In this document: positions 25,267 to 33,824 of the stretch, one piece after another
Position numbering within the stretch: position 1 is the first letter of the stretch
How the letters are laid out: every line of letters begins with the position of its first letter
DNA from: Bacteroidales bacterium UBA1205
GTDB taxonomy: Bacteria > Bacteroidota > Bacteroidia > Bacteroidales > WCHB1-69
Length of the DNA stretch: 36,782 nt
Reading direction: 5' to 3'
Assembly: GCA_002309615.1 (NCBI GenBank)
Contig: DBXT01000059.1
Coordinates: forward strand, 1-36,782
Translations under genes and position numbers: made by a program
The notes under the pieces: generated by a model
Told to the model about the DNA's origin: nothing
Databases searched by the model: none
Seen by the model: the letters and a program-made list of their open reading frames with translations, nothing else

Positions 25267-25562
25267 TGTCTTAACGAAGAACAGGCCGGTTTATTGTAAA
25301 GGAATAATTTTTTTTCTCTGTGTTGTTTACCGGAAATTTTTAGAGCATATTTTCACGGCAGAGATAATTTTTTACCTGTTGTATTTAATAACGGAATTGC
25401 ATTGGCGGACAGTTATTCGCATATTATTGTGATTTTTGATATATAAAAATACACCCCCCTTACCTGTTATTAAAATGATAGCGGGCCGGTTATTTTGACC
25501 ATAATGCATAAGCATGCATTCCGCCAAGGCCTGCACGAGGATAACCGCTATACATTATTCAT
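25267..25562. other. Gene-free 296-bp spacer
   Basis: No open frame of note. It contains a six-C run (25454-25459) and a perfect 7-bp inverted repeat, AATGCAT-AAGC-ATGCATT, at 25503-25520 without a T tract. It must hold the promoter of the lipoprotein operon, but I could not find a good TANNTTTG box there. Confidence 0.5.
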
Positions 25563-26012
25563 CTAATTCAAAGTAAATGTAATAGGCAGTCTGTAGGCGA
25601 CACGGACATTTCTGCCGCGTTGTTTGCCGGGTGTCCATTTGGGCATGGCCTTGATGACTCTGATGGCTTCGTCTTCCAATTCTTTTTGCAAAACCATTGT
25701 GAGAGTAACCGGTTTGGATTTTTCTTTACTATCAGTGATAGGGAAAAAGCGTATGGTTTTTACCTCCGTGATGCTTCCATCCGCTTCCACCACAAAACCT
25801 ACCATCACCTTACCCTGAATGCCGGCCTCACGGGCTTGTTTGGGATAAGATAAATTGTCTGACAGGTATTTAAACATAGCTTCATCCCCGCCCGGAAATT
25901 CCGGCATTTGCTCTACTATCCAAAATATTTCGTCTTGTGTCTCCGGTTTGTCTTGCCCGTATCCAAAACTGCAGACAAGTGCCAATAGTGCTGTAAACAA
26001 TATTTTTTTCAT
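25563..26012 (-). CDS. TonB C-terminal-domain protein (energy-transducer-like)
   Basis: A 149-aa protein with a signal peptide (MKKILFTALLALVCSFGYGQ) and, from about residue 38, a TonB C-terminal domain: FPGGDEAMFKYLSDNLSYP, QGKVMVGFVVEADGSI, then WTPGKQRGRNVRVAYRLPI. Canonical TonB has a non-cleaved membrane anchor and a Pro-rich spacer; both are missing here, so this is likely a periplasmic protein that interacts with receptors rather than a full energy transducer. No ExbB/ExbD is nearby. Confidence 0.87.
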   Translation of the reverse strand: MKKILFTALLALVCSFGYGQDKPETQDEIFWIVEQMPEFPGGDEAMFKYLSDNLSYPKQAREAGIQGKVMVGFVVEADGSITEVKTIRFFPITDSKEKSKPVTLTMVLQKELEDEAIRVIKAMPKWTPGKQRGRNVRVAYRLPITFTLN

Positions 26013-26039
26013 GGTATCAATTATTTAAATTCTATCTTG

Positions 26040-26047
26040 CAAAGGTA
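26040..26047 (-). promoter_or_regulatory. -7 promoter box for the TonB-like gene
   Basis: TACCTTTG on minus, 27 bp upstream of ATG 26012. It faces away from the defence-island promoter. Confidence 0.6.
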
Positions 26048-26090
26048 ATAAAAAATAATGTAAAATTTAAGTTTTTTGGAAAAAAAATTG

Positions 26091-26098
26091 TATTTTTG
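26091..26098 (+). promoter_or_regulatory. -7 promoter box for the defence island
   Basis: TATTTTTG on plus, 25 bp before the first methyltransferase ATG. It is probably the main promoter for methyltransferase 1, the GHKL gene and methyltransferase 2. Confidence 0.5.
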
Positions 26099-26123
26099 CA
26101 ATTTAAAATAGGCTTATTTTACA

Positions 26124-27194
26124 ATGGCAGGCAATCTTAAAAATGGCAATAAATTCAAAGCAATAGACTTCTTTTGCGGAGGAGGTGGGATGACGTGTGG
26201 GTTGCGTCAAGCTGGGATTGATGTGATTGCCGGGGTGGATTTTGACGGAAATGCTAAAGAAACATACGAATATAATAATCCTGGCAGTGTGTTTGTCCAT
26301 AAGGATGTTAAGAAGTTGCGTAGCAATTATTTTGAAAAGAATCTTGGTGTGCAAAAAGATGACGACCACCTAATTATGGTTGGTTGTAGCCCCTGCCAAT
26401 ATTATAGTATCATAAATACAGACCATTCAAAAGCTGAACTATCCAAAGATTTGCTGATGAATTTTGCCAGATTCATTGAATATTATAAACCTGGCTATAT
26501 CCTTGTAGAGAATGTTCCTGGCATTGAGACAAATAAAGAGACTATTCTGCCAAAATTTTTGAAGAAGCTTGAAAAGCTTGGCTATACTTATATCAAAGAT
26601 GTTGTGGATATGAGCCAATATGGAGTTCCGCAAAGCCGAAAACGTTTTTCCCTTATTGCCACCAGACTTGATGGTGCAAAACTCCGTTTTCCAGAAAAAA
26701 CAATAACCCCAAAGACAGTTGCCGATGTGTTAGGGGAAAAGAATGGTTTCCCAAAAATAAGAGCAGGCCATAAAGACCCTACTGACTTTCAACATACTGT
26801 TGCAGGGTTGAACGAAAAAAGTTTGAAACGTATGGCGTTGACACCTCACAATGGCGGAAGCCGTTTGAGTTGGGCAAATCAACTCGAATTACAACTTGAT
26901 TGTTATATTGGGAAAGACGACATATTCAAAGACAATTATGGCCGTATGTGGTGGGATAGACCATCACCTACAATAACGACCAAGTTTTTCAGCATTTCCA
27001 ATGGGCGTTTTGCTCACCCCGATGAAGACAGGGCCATTTCCATTCGTGAAGGTGCCACACTACAATCCTTCCCAAAGAACTATGTTTTCAAAACCAACAG
27101 TATCGCTGGCGCGGCAAGAATCATCGGGAATGCTGTACCTTGCGAGTATGCGAGAAGATTAGGTGTAACCATATTATCATACGACCATGAGTGA
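26124..27194 (+). CDS. C5-cytosine DNA methyltransferase 1
   Basis: A 356-aa m5C methyltransferase that moves a methyl group from SAM to cytosine C5. Motif I is DFFCGGGGMTCG; the catalytic Cys91 is in an unusual motif IV, GCSPCQYYS, where GFPCQ is more common; motif VI is ENVPG (Glu129); motif VIII QSRKRF; motif X GNAVP near the C-terminus. The target-recognition region (about 200-300) is moderate in size. Its end overlaps the GHKL gene by 8 bp. With the second methyltransferase it matches the two-enzyme composition of LlaJI-like systems. Target sequence is not predictable by eye. Confidence 0.95.
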   Translation: MAGNLKNGNKFKAIDFFCGGGGMTCGLRQAGIDVIAGVDFDGNAKETYEYNNPGSVFVHKDVKKLRSNYFEKNLGVQKDDDHLIMVGCSPCQYYSIINTDHSKAELSKDLLMNFARFIEYYKPGYILVENVPGIETNKETILPKFLKKLEKLGYTYIKDVVDMSQYGVPQSRKRFSLIATRLDGAKLRFPEKTITPKTVADVLGEKNGFPKIRAGHKDPTDFQHTVAGLNEKSLKRMALTPHNGGSRLSWANQLELQLDCYIGKDDIFKDNYGRMWWDRPSPTITTKFFSISNGRFAHPDEDRAISIREGATLQSFPKNYVFKTNSIAGAARIIGNAVPCEYARRLGVTILSYDHE

Positions 27195-28845
27195 AGAAAC
27201 GAACGAAGAAAAAAAACTCTCAATGACTTTTGATCCCCAAACGATAGAACATCTTGGGGTAAAAATGTATTCTCAACTGCCCAATGCGATAGCTGAACTT
27301 ATTGCAAATGGTTACGATGCTGAAGCACTAAACGTACATATTGTTCTGACTGATAATGACAAAGGGAAAAGCATTGCTATTATCGATGATGGCGTTGGAA
27401 TGTCTTTCGAGGAGATAAATGATAAATTTCTGCGTATCGGCAGGAAACGCAGGGAAGAGGATAATGGTATGAGCCCTAATGGGTTACGTAAAGTTGCAGG
27501 GCGAAAAGGCTTAGGAAAGCTTGCGTTCTTTGGAATAGGTAATACGATACGGATTATCACCAAAAGTAATGGCAAGTGCGTTAATTTTTCTATGAATTGG
27601 GATGAAATTTTACATTCTGAGACAAATAACTATGAGCCTAAATTTGAATTGTCAGATTGCGACCCAAAACAACCAGGAACCACTATAATATTAACCGACT
27701 TAAAACGCAAAACGGGTTTTAACATAGAAGAACTTGCTGGTAGTATATCCCGATTGTTTAATTGCTTTAGTGATGATTTCGCAGTCGACATATCTTTGAA
27801 TGGCTCTACCCCCATTATAATCAATGAAAAATTACGCTATACTACTATAACCCCGCAATTTTCATGGAAAGTGCCAGACGATATCATAAAAGACAAAGAA
27901 CACTATTTCTACAAAAACAATATTAGTGGGGAACTCTATTCCACTGAAAAACCACTCAAACCGGAAATGAGAGGCATTACTCTTTATGCCCATGGTCGCA
28001 TGGTAAATGCGCCTGAATTCTTTGGTATTGGTGAATCTTCGCACTTTTATTCCTATCTTACAGGGTGGCTCAATGTGGACTTCATAGATGAACAAGAAGA
28101 AGATATCATTTCAACCGACCGACAATCTTTAAGTTGGGATATCCCATTGACTGAAGAATTAAAAAACCACTTGAAATTATTATTGTCTTCCACAGAGCGC
28201 GATTGGCGTGAAAAGCGAAAAAGCGAAAGACAGGATAACATCAAAAAGAAAACAAATATAGATGTTGGTACTTGGCTGCCTACTCTTTCTCCTCACATAC
28301 AAGAAGGAGTTGAAAAGATTGTTAACACCGTCGTGGAGAATTCTGAAATGGAAGGAGAAAAGCAAAATGAAGTTGTTGGTATGTTGCACACCCTTATTCC
28401 TGAGTATGCACAATATCATTGGCGGCGTTTGCACAAGACCGTTCAAGATGCTTCTTATGAAGATTACAAACAAGAAGATTTTTATAGTGCCGTTTTTGAA
28501 ACAATTAAGCGGTACGAGCATATTGTGCAAATTAAATCAGGAGACAATAGAGATGGACAAAAACTAATGCTCGCCATTTTTGGAAAAGATAATTCAGTAT
28601 TGTCTGTAGCCTCCAAATATAAACGAAGAGATGGTACAGATTTTTCTGCATCAACCATAGAAAATATTGAAGAAGGGCAGAAATACATGTCAGCAGGTGT
28701 TATGGCCGGAGCACGAAATACCATTGCACACGAAGAAAAAATAGAATTAAAAGAAACAGGTTTGTTCACAGAGGACGATTGTCTGGATATGTTGAGTTTA
28801 TTGAGTCATTTATTCCGTCGTCTCGATGATGCTGTAAAAAAATGA
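27187..28845 (+). CDS. GHKL (MORC/Hsp90-like) ATPase fused to a Ymh/TIGR02391 HEPN-like domain
   Basis: A 552-aa protein. The N-terminal ATPase has all GHKL nucleotide-binding motifs: ELIANGYDA (Glu37, Asn41), DDGVGM (67-72) and GRKGLGK (105-111). A middle transducer-like region spans to about 340. Charged linker 340-400 leads to a C-terminal region (about 435-552) resembling the Ymh/TIGR02391 family, with GARNTIAHEE in which Arg510-x4-His515 matches the HEPN ribonuclease signature RX4-6H. Prokaryotic MORC/MutL-like GHKL ATPases are known in restriction-modification operons; fusion to a HEPN-like effector is what I see here. It overlaps both neighbouring methyltransferase genes (8 bp and 4 bp). 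Nuclease activity and target are inference. Confidence 0.85.
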   Translation: MSEETNEEKKLSMTFDPQTIEHLGVKMYSQLPNAIAELIANGYDAEALNVHIVLTDNDKGKSIAIIDDGVGMSFEEINDKFLRIGRKRREEDNGMSPNGLRKVAGRKGLGKLAFFGIGNTIRIITKSNGKCVNFSMNWDEILHSETNNYEPKFELSDCDPKQPGTTIILTDLKRKTGFNIEELAGSISRLFNCFSDDFAVDISLNGSTPIIINEKLRYTTITPQFSWKVPDDIIKDKEHYFYKNNISGELYSTEKPLKPEMRGITLYAHGRMVNAPEFFGIGESSHFYSYLTGWLNVDFIDEQEEDIISTDRQSLSWDIPLTEELKNHLKLLLSSTERDWREKRKSERQDNIKKKTNIDVGTWLPTLSPHIQEGVEKIVNTVVENSEMEGEKQNEVVGMLHTLIPEYAQYHWRRLHKTVQDASYEDYKQEDFYSAVFETIKRYEHIVQIKSGDNRDGQKLMLAIFGKDNSVLSVASKYKRRDGTDFSASTIENIEEGQKYMSAGVMAGARNTIAHEEKIELKETGLFTEDDCLDMLSLLSHLFRRLDDAVKK

Positions 28846-29813
28846 AAAAAATAAGAGTATTTGAAGGTTTTGCAGGATATGGGGGAGCCTCCTTTGGATT
28901 AAAAAGATCTGGCTTGCCTTATGAAGTGGTTGGGTATTCGGAAATTGATCCAGATGCGATTGAGTTGTATGAATATAATTTCCCAGAGGTTAAAAACTAT
29001 GGAGATATAACCCAAATCACAAACCCTAAGGAGCAACTTCCAAAGTTTGATTTATTTACTGGTGGATTCCCCTGTCAGCCATTCTCTACCGTTGGAAAAG
29101 GATTAGGCGAACTAGATATACGCGGAACTCTATTCGGTGACATTATCCGTGTTTGCGAAGCTATAGAACCCAAATATATTTTGTTGGAAAATGTACGTGG
29201 ATTATTAGGTAAGAAACACAAAGCAACATTCCAAAAAATTCTTTCTGAATTAAAAAGAATCGGTTACGATGTAAGATACGCCATTCTAAATTCAAAAGAT
29301 TATGGTGTTCCTCAAACAAGAGATAGATTATGGATATTTGCTTTTAGAGGAGTATTGCCGGAGAATTTTGATATTGTACCACCAATAGTAGAATCCAACT
29401 TGAGATTGAAAGATTTCTTAGACAAACATCCAGATCCCGAGTTATATCGTTCCGAGGCACAAATTCGACGTATTCACGAGATACACAACAATGACACTTT
29501 CGATGTTGAGGAACCATTGTGCTATGACATTTATAATAGAAAAATTCGGTACGATGGTTTATGCATGACAGTGACACCACCAGAACATAATGTAATTAGA
29601 ATTATTGAGCCTATGGTGGATGGAAAAGAAAGATTTAGAAAATTGTCTCTAGATGAGCATTTCCGATTCATGGGCTTTGTAATAAACGAAAAAGAAAGAG
29701 AAATCAAGTTCCCGCCTACTCAGAATTACACAAAATTAGGACGACGTGCAGGAAATGGTTGGGATGTTAATTTAGTTGGGATTCTCATTAAACATATATT
29801 TAGTCAATTATAA
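28842..29813 (+). CDS. C5-cytosine DNA methyltransferase 2
   Basis: A 323-aa m5C methyltransferase. Motif I FEGFAGYGGASFGL; motif IV GGFPCQPFS with catalytic Cys78; motif VI ENVRGL (Glu116); motif VIII QTRDRLWIF; motif IX LDEHFRFMGF; a motif X-like GRRAGNGWDVNLVGIL. It is clearly distinct from methyltransferase 1 (different motifs IV and X and target-recognition region), not a recent duplicate. It starts inside the end of the GHKL gene (ATGA overlap, 28842-28845). I infer that it methylates the other strand of an asymmetric site. Confidence 0.95.
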   Translation: MKKIRVFEGFAGYGGASFGLKRSGLPYEVVGYSEIDPDAIELYEYNFPEVKNYGDITQITNPKEQLPKFDLFTGGFPCQPFSTVGKGLGELDIRGTLFGDIIRVCEAIEPKYILLENVRGLLGKKHKATFQKILSELKRIGYDVRYAILNSKDYGVPQTRDRLWIFAFRGVLPENFDIVPPIVESNLRLKDFLDKHPDPELYRSEAQIRRIHEIHNNDTFDVEEPLCYDIYNRKIRYDGLCMTVTPPEHNVIRIIEPMVDGKERFRKLSLDEHFRFMGFVINEKEREIKFPPTQNYTKLGRRAGNGWDVNLVGILIKHIFSQL

Positions 29814-29825
29814 ACACACCATATT

Positions 29826-31790
29826 ATGAAAGTGGATATTACTTCTATGTTCTTCAATTCATCTATTGATGGACAAACGGCAACACCAGCATGGAGGACT
29901 TCCTTAGGACAAAACAAGACAAAGGAATGTCGTATAGAAACAGATGTTCCTGGTGTTATTGACATTATTGTTGGTATGACCTACAAAATTGCAGGTGATA
30001 TTTCAAAACTTGACATGACAGGAATCAGTGGTAGTCTATTAATGTGTTCCGTCTTTGATAAAATATATGTTAATTCTGTATTACTTCCAGATACTTCATA
30101 TACACTGCTTCTTTTAAGGGAAACATCACAATCACACGAAGGCAGAGTGCAATTGTGTTACTCTCCTCATATAGTATATGAAGGAAAAAGAAACGCAGAA
30201 ACAATTGATAAAATTCGAACAGCTATAGGCTGCGAGCCCCAAGGATGCTGGTTTGTTTATGATATATCAATAAAGAACCAAGACGAGCTTCATTTCTCAA
30301 CAAAGGTTGTTGATAGCGAGAAGCCTAAAGTGTATACAGGAAAAAGTCAGTCCCGTTCACAAGAATGGAAAGACATGGTAAATACACCTACAAATACTAT
30401 AGACGAACTTGCAACTATTTTAAGAGAATTATACGAAGAGGGGAAAAAGGTTGGAGAAGGTGTCGCAAATATCTTTTTCTTTGGCTTAAAATATGCTGAT
30501 TGCATATTGAGCAACAATTATAAGACAAAAGAAATTGTGCAGAAATCAGCTATAGGAGAATCTTTCCAAACTGAGTTAGACAAAGCTATAAAGTTATATA
30601 CATTATTACAACGGAAAGGTTGGGCTTCTGTCAGAAACAAACCTATTTTATCACACTCTTCTACAACTGATAAGTCTTCTTATCTCCCCTATCTGACGGC
30701 ATTGCGGACGAAGCCGTTTATGCTGTTGGCAGGTATTTCAGGAACAGGAAAAAGCCGTATCGTGCGGGAGATGGCGAAAGCGTGCTGGACTCCTGAGGAA
30801 GACGAATATGGCAAGAACTGTCCGAGGAACTTCTGTATGGTTCAGGTCAAACCCAATTGGCACGATAGTAGCGAACTCATTGGCTATGTGAGCCGCATCA
30901 ATGGCGAGAAATACGTGGTGGGGCCGTTCCTGCGTTTCTTGGCCAAGGCCGTCAACGACCCCGACACGCCTTATTTCCTTTGCTTGGACGAAATGAACCT
31001 CGCACCTGTGGAACAATACTTTGCCGAGTATCTGAGTGTGATAGAGAGCCGCAAACTGAATGCCGACGGCAGCGTCACCACCGATCCGGTCATTCCTTAC
31101 GAGAACACCGAGGCCTACGGCACTTTGATAGACCAATTGTTTGCCGATGAAGCAGACCGGAAGGCCTACAAGTCGGAAACCGACGGTAGGCGTCTCACCA
31201 TCCCTCAAAACCTCTTTGTGGTCGGCACAGTGAACATGGACGAAACCACTTTCAGTTTCAGCCGCAAGGTGCTCGACCGCGCCATGACCATCGAGATGAA
31301 CGAGGTGGACCTTTATGGCGGTCTTGAGGAAGAAGGTTCTGAAATAGGTTATATCGGCAACTGCATCATCGGCAATGCAGCTGAGGGCAAAGATGTGTAT
31401 GCTGAAAACAAAGAGTTGTGCGATGAAGTGATAGCATATCTGGAGAAAGTGAATACAATATTGGAAGGTACACCCTTCAAGATTGCCTACCGCACCCGCA
31501 ACGAGTTCCTGCTCTATGCCGTCAACCGCCAGTTGCTCGACAAAGATTCCCAGCTCTGGCAGACACTTGATGAGATGACCTCAATGAAGATTCTTTCACG
31601 CATCGAGGGCGACAGCGAACGCACCAAGACATCGTTGGAAGAATTGAGAAAACTCGTGAATGACGACATTGTCAGCCAAATACCAGAGCCTGAAGAGGGC
31701 AGGGAAAAGGCAAAGAGCATCACGGCTTCCAAGATTAAGGAGATGCTGGAAAAGTTGGAAAAGACGAGTTATACAAGTTATTGGGCATAA
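29826..31790 (+). CDS. McrB-like AAA+ GTPase restriction subunit
   Basis: A 654-aa protein. Residues about 1-290 match no domain I recognise and are probably the DNA-recognition part. The AAA+ motor has Walker A GISGTGKS (303-310), Walker B FLCLDE (384-389) in DEMNLAPVEQYFAEYLS, and a McrB-type NxxD-like sensor segment GTVNMDETTFSFSRKVLDRA. McrB proteins hydrolyse GTP and drive translocation with an McrC nuclease. Codon and base composition change sharply near 30690, from an AT-rich N-terminal part to a GC-richer motor, suggesting recombination. It starts 12 bp after methyltransferase 2. Confidence 0.93.
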   Translation: MKVDITSMFFNSSIDGQTATPAWRTSLGQNKTKECRIETDVPGVIDIIVGMTYKIAGDISKLDMTGISGSLLMCSVFDKIYVNSVLLPDTSYTLLLLRETSQSHEGRVQLCYSPHIVYEGKRNAETIDKIRTAIGCEPQGCWFVYDISIKNQDELHFSTKVVDSEKPKVYTGKSQSRSQEWKDMVNTPTNTIDELATILRELYEEGKKVGEGVANIFFFGLKYADCILSNNYKTKEIVQKSAIGESFQTELDKAIKLYTLLQRKGWASVRNKPILSHSSTTDKSSYLPYLTALRTKPFMLLAGISGTGKSRIVREMAKACWTPEEDEYGKNCPRNFCMVQVKPNWHDSSELIGYVSRINGEKYVVGPFLRFLAKAVNDPDTPYFLCLDEMNLAPVEQYFAEYLSVIESRKLNADGSVTTDPVIPYENTEAYGTLIDQLFADEADRKAYKSETDGRRLTIPQNLFVVGTVNMDETTFSFSRKVLDRAMTIEMNEVDLYGGLEEEGSEIGYIGNCIIGNAAEGKDVYAENKELCDEVIAYLEKVNTILEGTPFKIAYRTRNEFLLYAVNRQLLDKDSQLWQTLDEMTSMKILSRIEGDSERTKTSLEELRKLVNDDIVSQIPEPEEGREKAKSITASKIKEMLEKLEKTSYTSYWA

Positions 31791-31810
31791 ACATTTTAAT
31801 ATTCTGAGCA

Positions 31811-33562
31811 ATGAACAGGGTTACAATAGAGCAGCTGCAAAAGATGCGTGAAACAGAAGACCACGTTGAGTTTAAAAAAGGCGAAGGTGGCAATGTTTCG
31901 TATAATGGCGCAGGTAAGGACAACCCTAAAGACCGTCGCCGTTGTATATTAGGCTATGTATCTGCTTTATGTAACGAGGGCGGTGGTTACCTGGTTATAG
32001 GAATACACGACGACTATCCCCACAAAGTAGTGGGAACTAAGCAAGCGGAAAATGCAGTCGGCAAGTTGGAAAGCGATATTTACAGGGATTTAGGTATCCG
32101 CCCCGATGTTTATGAATTGTATGACGAAAACCAATTGCGGGTGTTAGTCATACAGGTACCGTCTCGCCCAATAGGCAAAGTTTTCAAATTCGAGGATGTG
32201 GCTCTTATGAGAGTCGGGGAAGAGCTCAAGCCTATGGATGACAAAACCTATATATCCATTATCCAAGAACAGGAACCCGATTTTTCCGAAGAGATATGCA
32301 AGAACGCACAAATTAGCGATTTGGATGATGAAGCCATTGCAATATTAAAAGATAAGTATGCGATGAAACAAAAGAATCCTTCATTTCGCACCCTGTCAAA
32401 TGAGCAAGCGTTAAGTGATTTGGGATTGTTGAAAGAGGGAAAAGTGACCAATGCTGCTGTCCTTCTTGTGGGTAAGGAAAATGTTATTGACAGGTTATTC
32501 CCACAAGCCAAGGTCATGCTGGAATTCCGAAACCATGAAACACAAATAGGATTCGATAACAGAATGGCGTTTGGGAAACCCTTCTACAAAATGATAGACG
32601 AGGTGTGGAATGCCATCAATCTCCGCAATGGTTATGTTCCAGTAAGGGAAGGAGCGTATATTGGTCTTTCAAGCATTCCGTTTTTTAACGAGGATGTCAT
32701 TAGAGAGGTTTTGAACAATGCATTTGCACACCGAGACTACCATAGAAATAGTGAGATAGTCATTAAAATGTATCCCACCAGGCTGGATGTCATCAATGCC
32801 GGTGGATTTCCCCAAGGTGTTACTTTGGACAACCTGCTGACTGTGCCAAGCACACCTCGCAACAGACTTATCGCCGATGTTATGTCCAAAACGGGTCTGG
32901 TGGAACGTTCAGGACAAGGGATGGATAAAATATTCCTTTTTACCTTGTCGGAAGGTAAACCGGCCCCCGATTATTCTCATTCTGATGATTTTACAGTAAC
33001 TGCTATCCTTTCGTCAACAGTTAAAGAGACCGGCTTTGCCTTGTTTATTCAAGCAATCCAAGCAGAGCTACCAGACAATGAAAAATTGTCAGTCTTTGAT
33101 GTGATGACTTTGTGTCAAATAAGAGATGGTGAACGGAAAATAACAGACAAGCATCTTGCAAAACGGCTAGAAGAAAAAAATTGTATAGAAAAACACGGCA
33201 AAACAAACGCCCAATATTATACATTGCATAGACGTTATTATGAAATGTCGGGAAAAACTGCTGAGTATTCCATGTTAGTGGATTGGAATGCCCAACAGTT
33301 TTTAGCAGTGATTGCCCCCTATCTTCAAAAATACGGCAAGGCGAAAAAAAGCGAAATAGTAAGTATTGTAGGCAATCACATAACTGATAAACAACTTCGT
33401 AGTTTTTTAAACCAATTGCGACTTATTGACTTTATCAAAACCGAAGGTGAACGAGGGCAGATGGTTTATATGTTAGGTGAGGGCTATTTTAAGAATAATG
33501 ATATTATTAACAAAGCTCTAAACATTGGATTGGAAACATTAAAAAACAAAGGTGAAATTTAG
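31811..33562 (+). CDS. AlbA_2 (Schlafen-like) / HATPase_c_4 protein
   Basis: A 583-aa COG2865-type protein. N-terminal AlbA_2 domain: EDHVEFKKGEGG, then the SALCNEGGGYLVIGIHDD core near residue 55. A second domain contains EVLNNAFAHRDYH (Glu299, Asn303) and SGQGMDKI near 370, the HATPase_c_4 signature. The C-terminal region (about 410-583) looks like winged-helix segments. Such proteins are annotated as transcriptional regulators or ATP-binding accessory proteins and turn up in defence islands. It starts 20 bp after the mcrB-like gene, between the two restriction subunits. Its role is unclear: regulator, or part of the restriction complex. Confidence 0.88.
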   Translation: MNRVTIEQLQKMRETEDHVEFKKGEGGNVSYNGAGKDNPKDRRRCILGYVSALCNEGGGYLVIGIHDDYPHKVVGTKQAENAVGKLESDIYRDLGIRPDVYELYDENQLRVLVIQVPSRPIGKVFKFEDVALMRVGEELKPMDDKTYISIIQEQEPDFSEEICKNAQISDLDDEAIAILKDKYAMKQKNPSFRTLSNEQALSDLGLLKEGKVTNAAVLLVGKENVIDRLFPQAKVMLEFRNHETQIGFDNRMAFGKPFYKMIDEVWNAINLRNGYVPVREGAYIGLSSIPFFNEDVIREVLNNAFAHRDYHRNSEIVIKMYPTRLDVINAGGFPQGVTLDNLLTVPSTPRNRLIADVMSKTGLVERSGQGMDKIFLFTLSEGKPAPDYSHSDDFTVTAILSSTVKETGFALFIQAIQAELPDNEKLSVFDVMTLCQIRDGERKITDKHLAKRLEEKNCIEKHGKTNAQYYTLHRRYYEMSGKTAEYSMLVDWNAQQFLAVIAPYLQKYGKAKKSEIVSIVGNHITDKQLRSFLNQLRLIDFIKTEGERGQMVYMLGEGYFKNNDIINKALNIGLETLKNKGEI

Positions 33563-33574
33563 ATGAAACAAAAA

Positions 33575-33812
33575 GGCGGATAACAGTGTAAAACATGATT
33601 TGCAAACAATGTAAACACTTAATTTACAATAAATACGAAAGGGCGAATAAAAGGGCGGATAACAGAGTAAAACAGGATTTGCAAACAATGTAAACACTTG
33701 ATTTACAACAAATAAGAAAGGGCGAATAAAAGGGCGGATAAATAGTGTAAAACAGGATTTGTAAACAATGTAAACACTTGATTTACAACAAATAAGAAAG
33801 GGCGGATAAAAA
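33575..33812 (+). repeat. Three-copy 79-bp direct repeat array with internal inverted repeats
   Basis: Units start at 33575, 33654 and 33733 (79 bp, 79 bp, then a 68-bp shortened copy), each opening GGCGGATAA, with a terminal GGCGGAT from 33801. Within each is a perfect inverted repeat TGTAAA-N7-TTTACA (33610-33628, 33689-33707, 33769-33787). A TTTGCAAA palindrome (TTTGTAAA in unit 3) and a GGGCGAATAAAAG tail are also present; unit 3 lacks most of the tail. Copies differ at few positions. The array fills the 262-bp gap before the McrC-like gene, so an operator or regulatory role is possible. Confidence 0.9.
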
Positions 33813-33824
33813 GCAAAATAAACA

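Noticed and set aside
25454..25459. C6 run as a phase-variation tract
   Set aside because: It is only six bases, intergenic, and far from either neighbouring start codon.
25503..25520. Inverted repeat AATGCAT-AAGC-ATGCATT as a terminator
   Set aside because: There is no T tract on either strand, and the stem is short and AT-rich.
33575..33812. CRISPR array interpretation of the repeat region
   Set aside because: The repeats are contiguous 79-bp tandem units with no unique spacers, and no cas genes are present.
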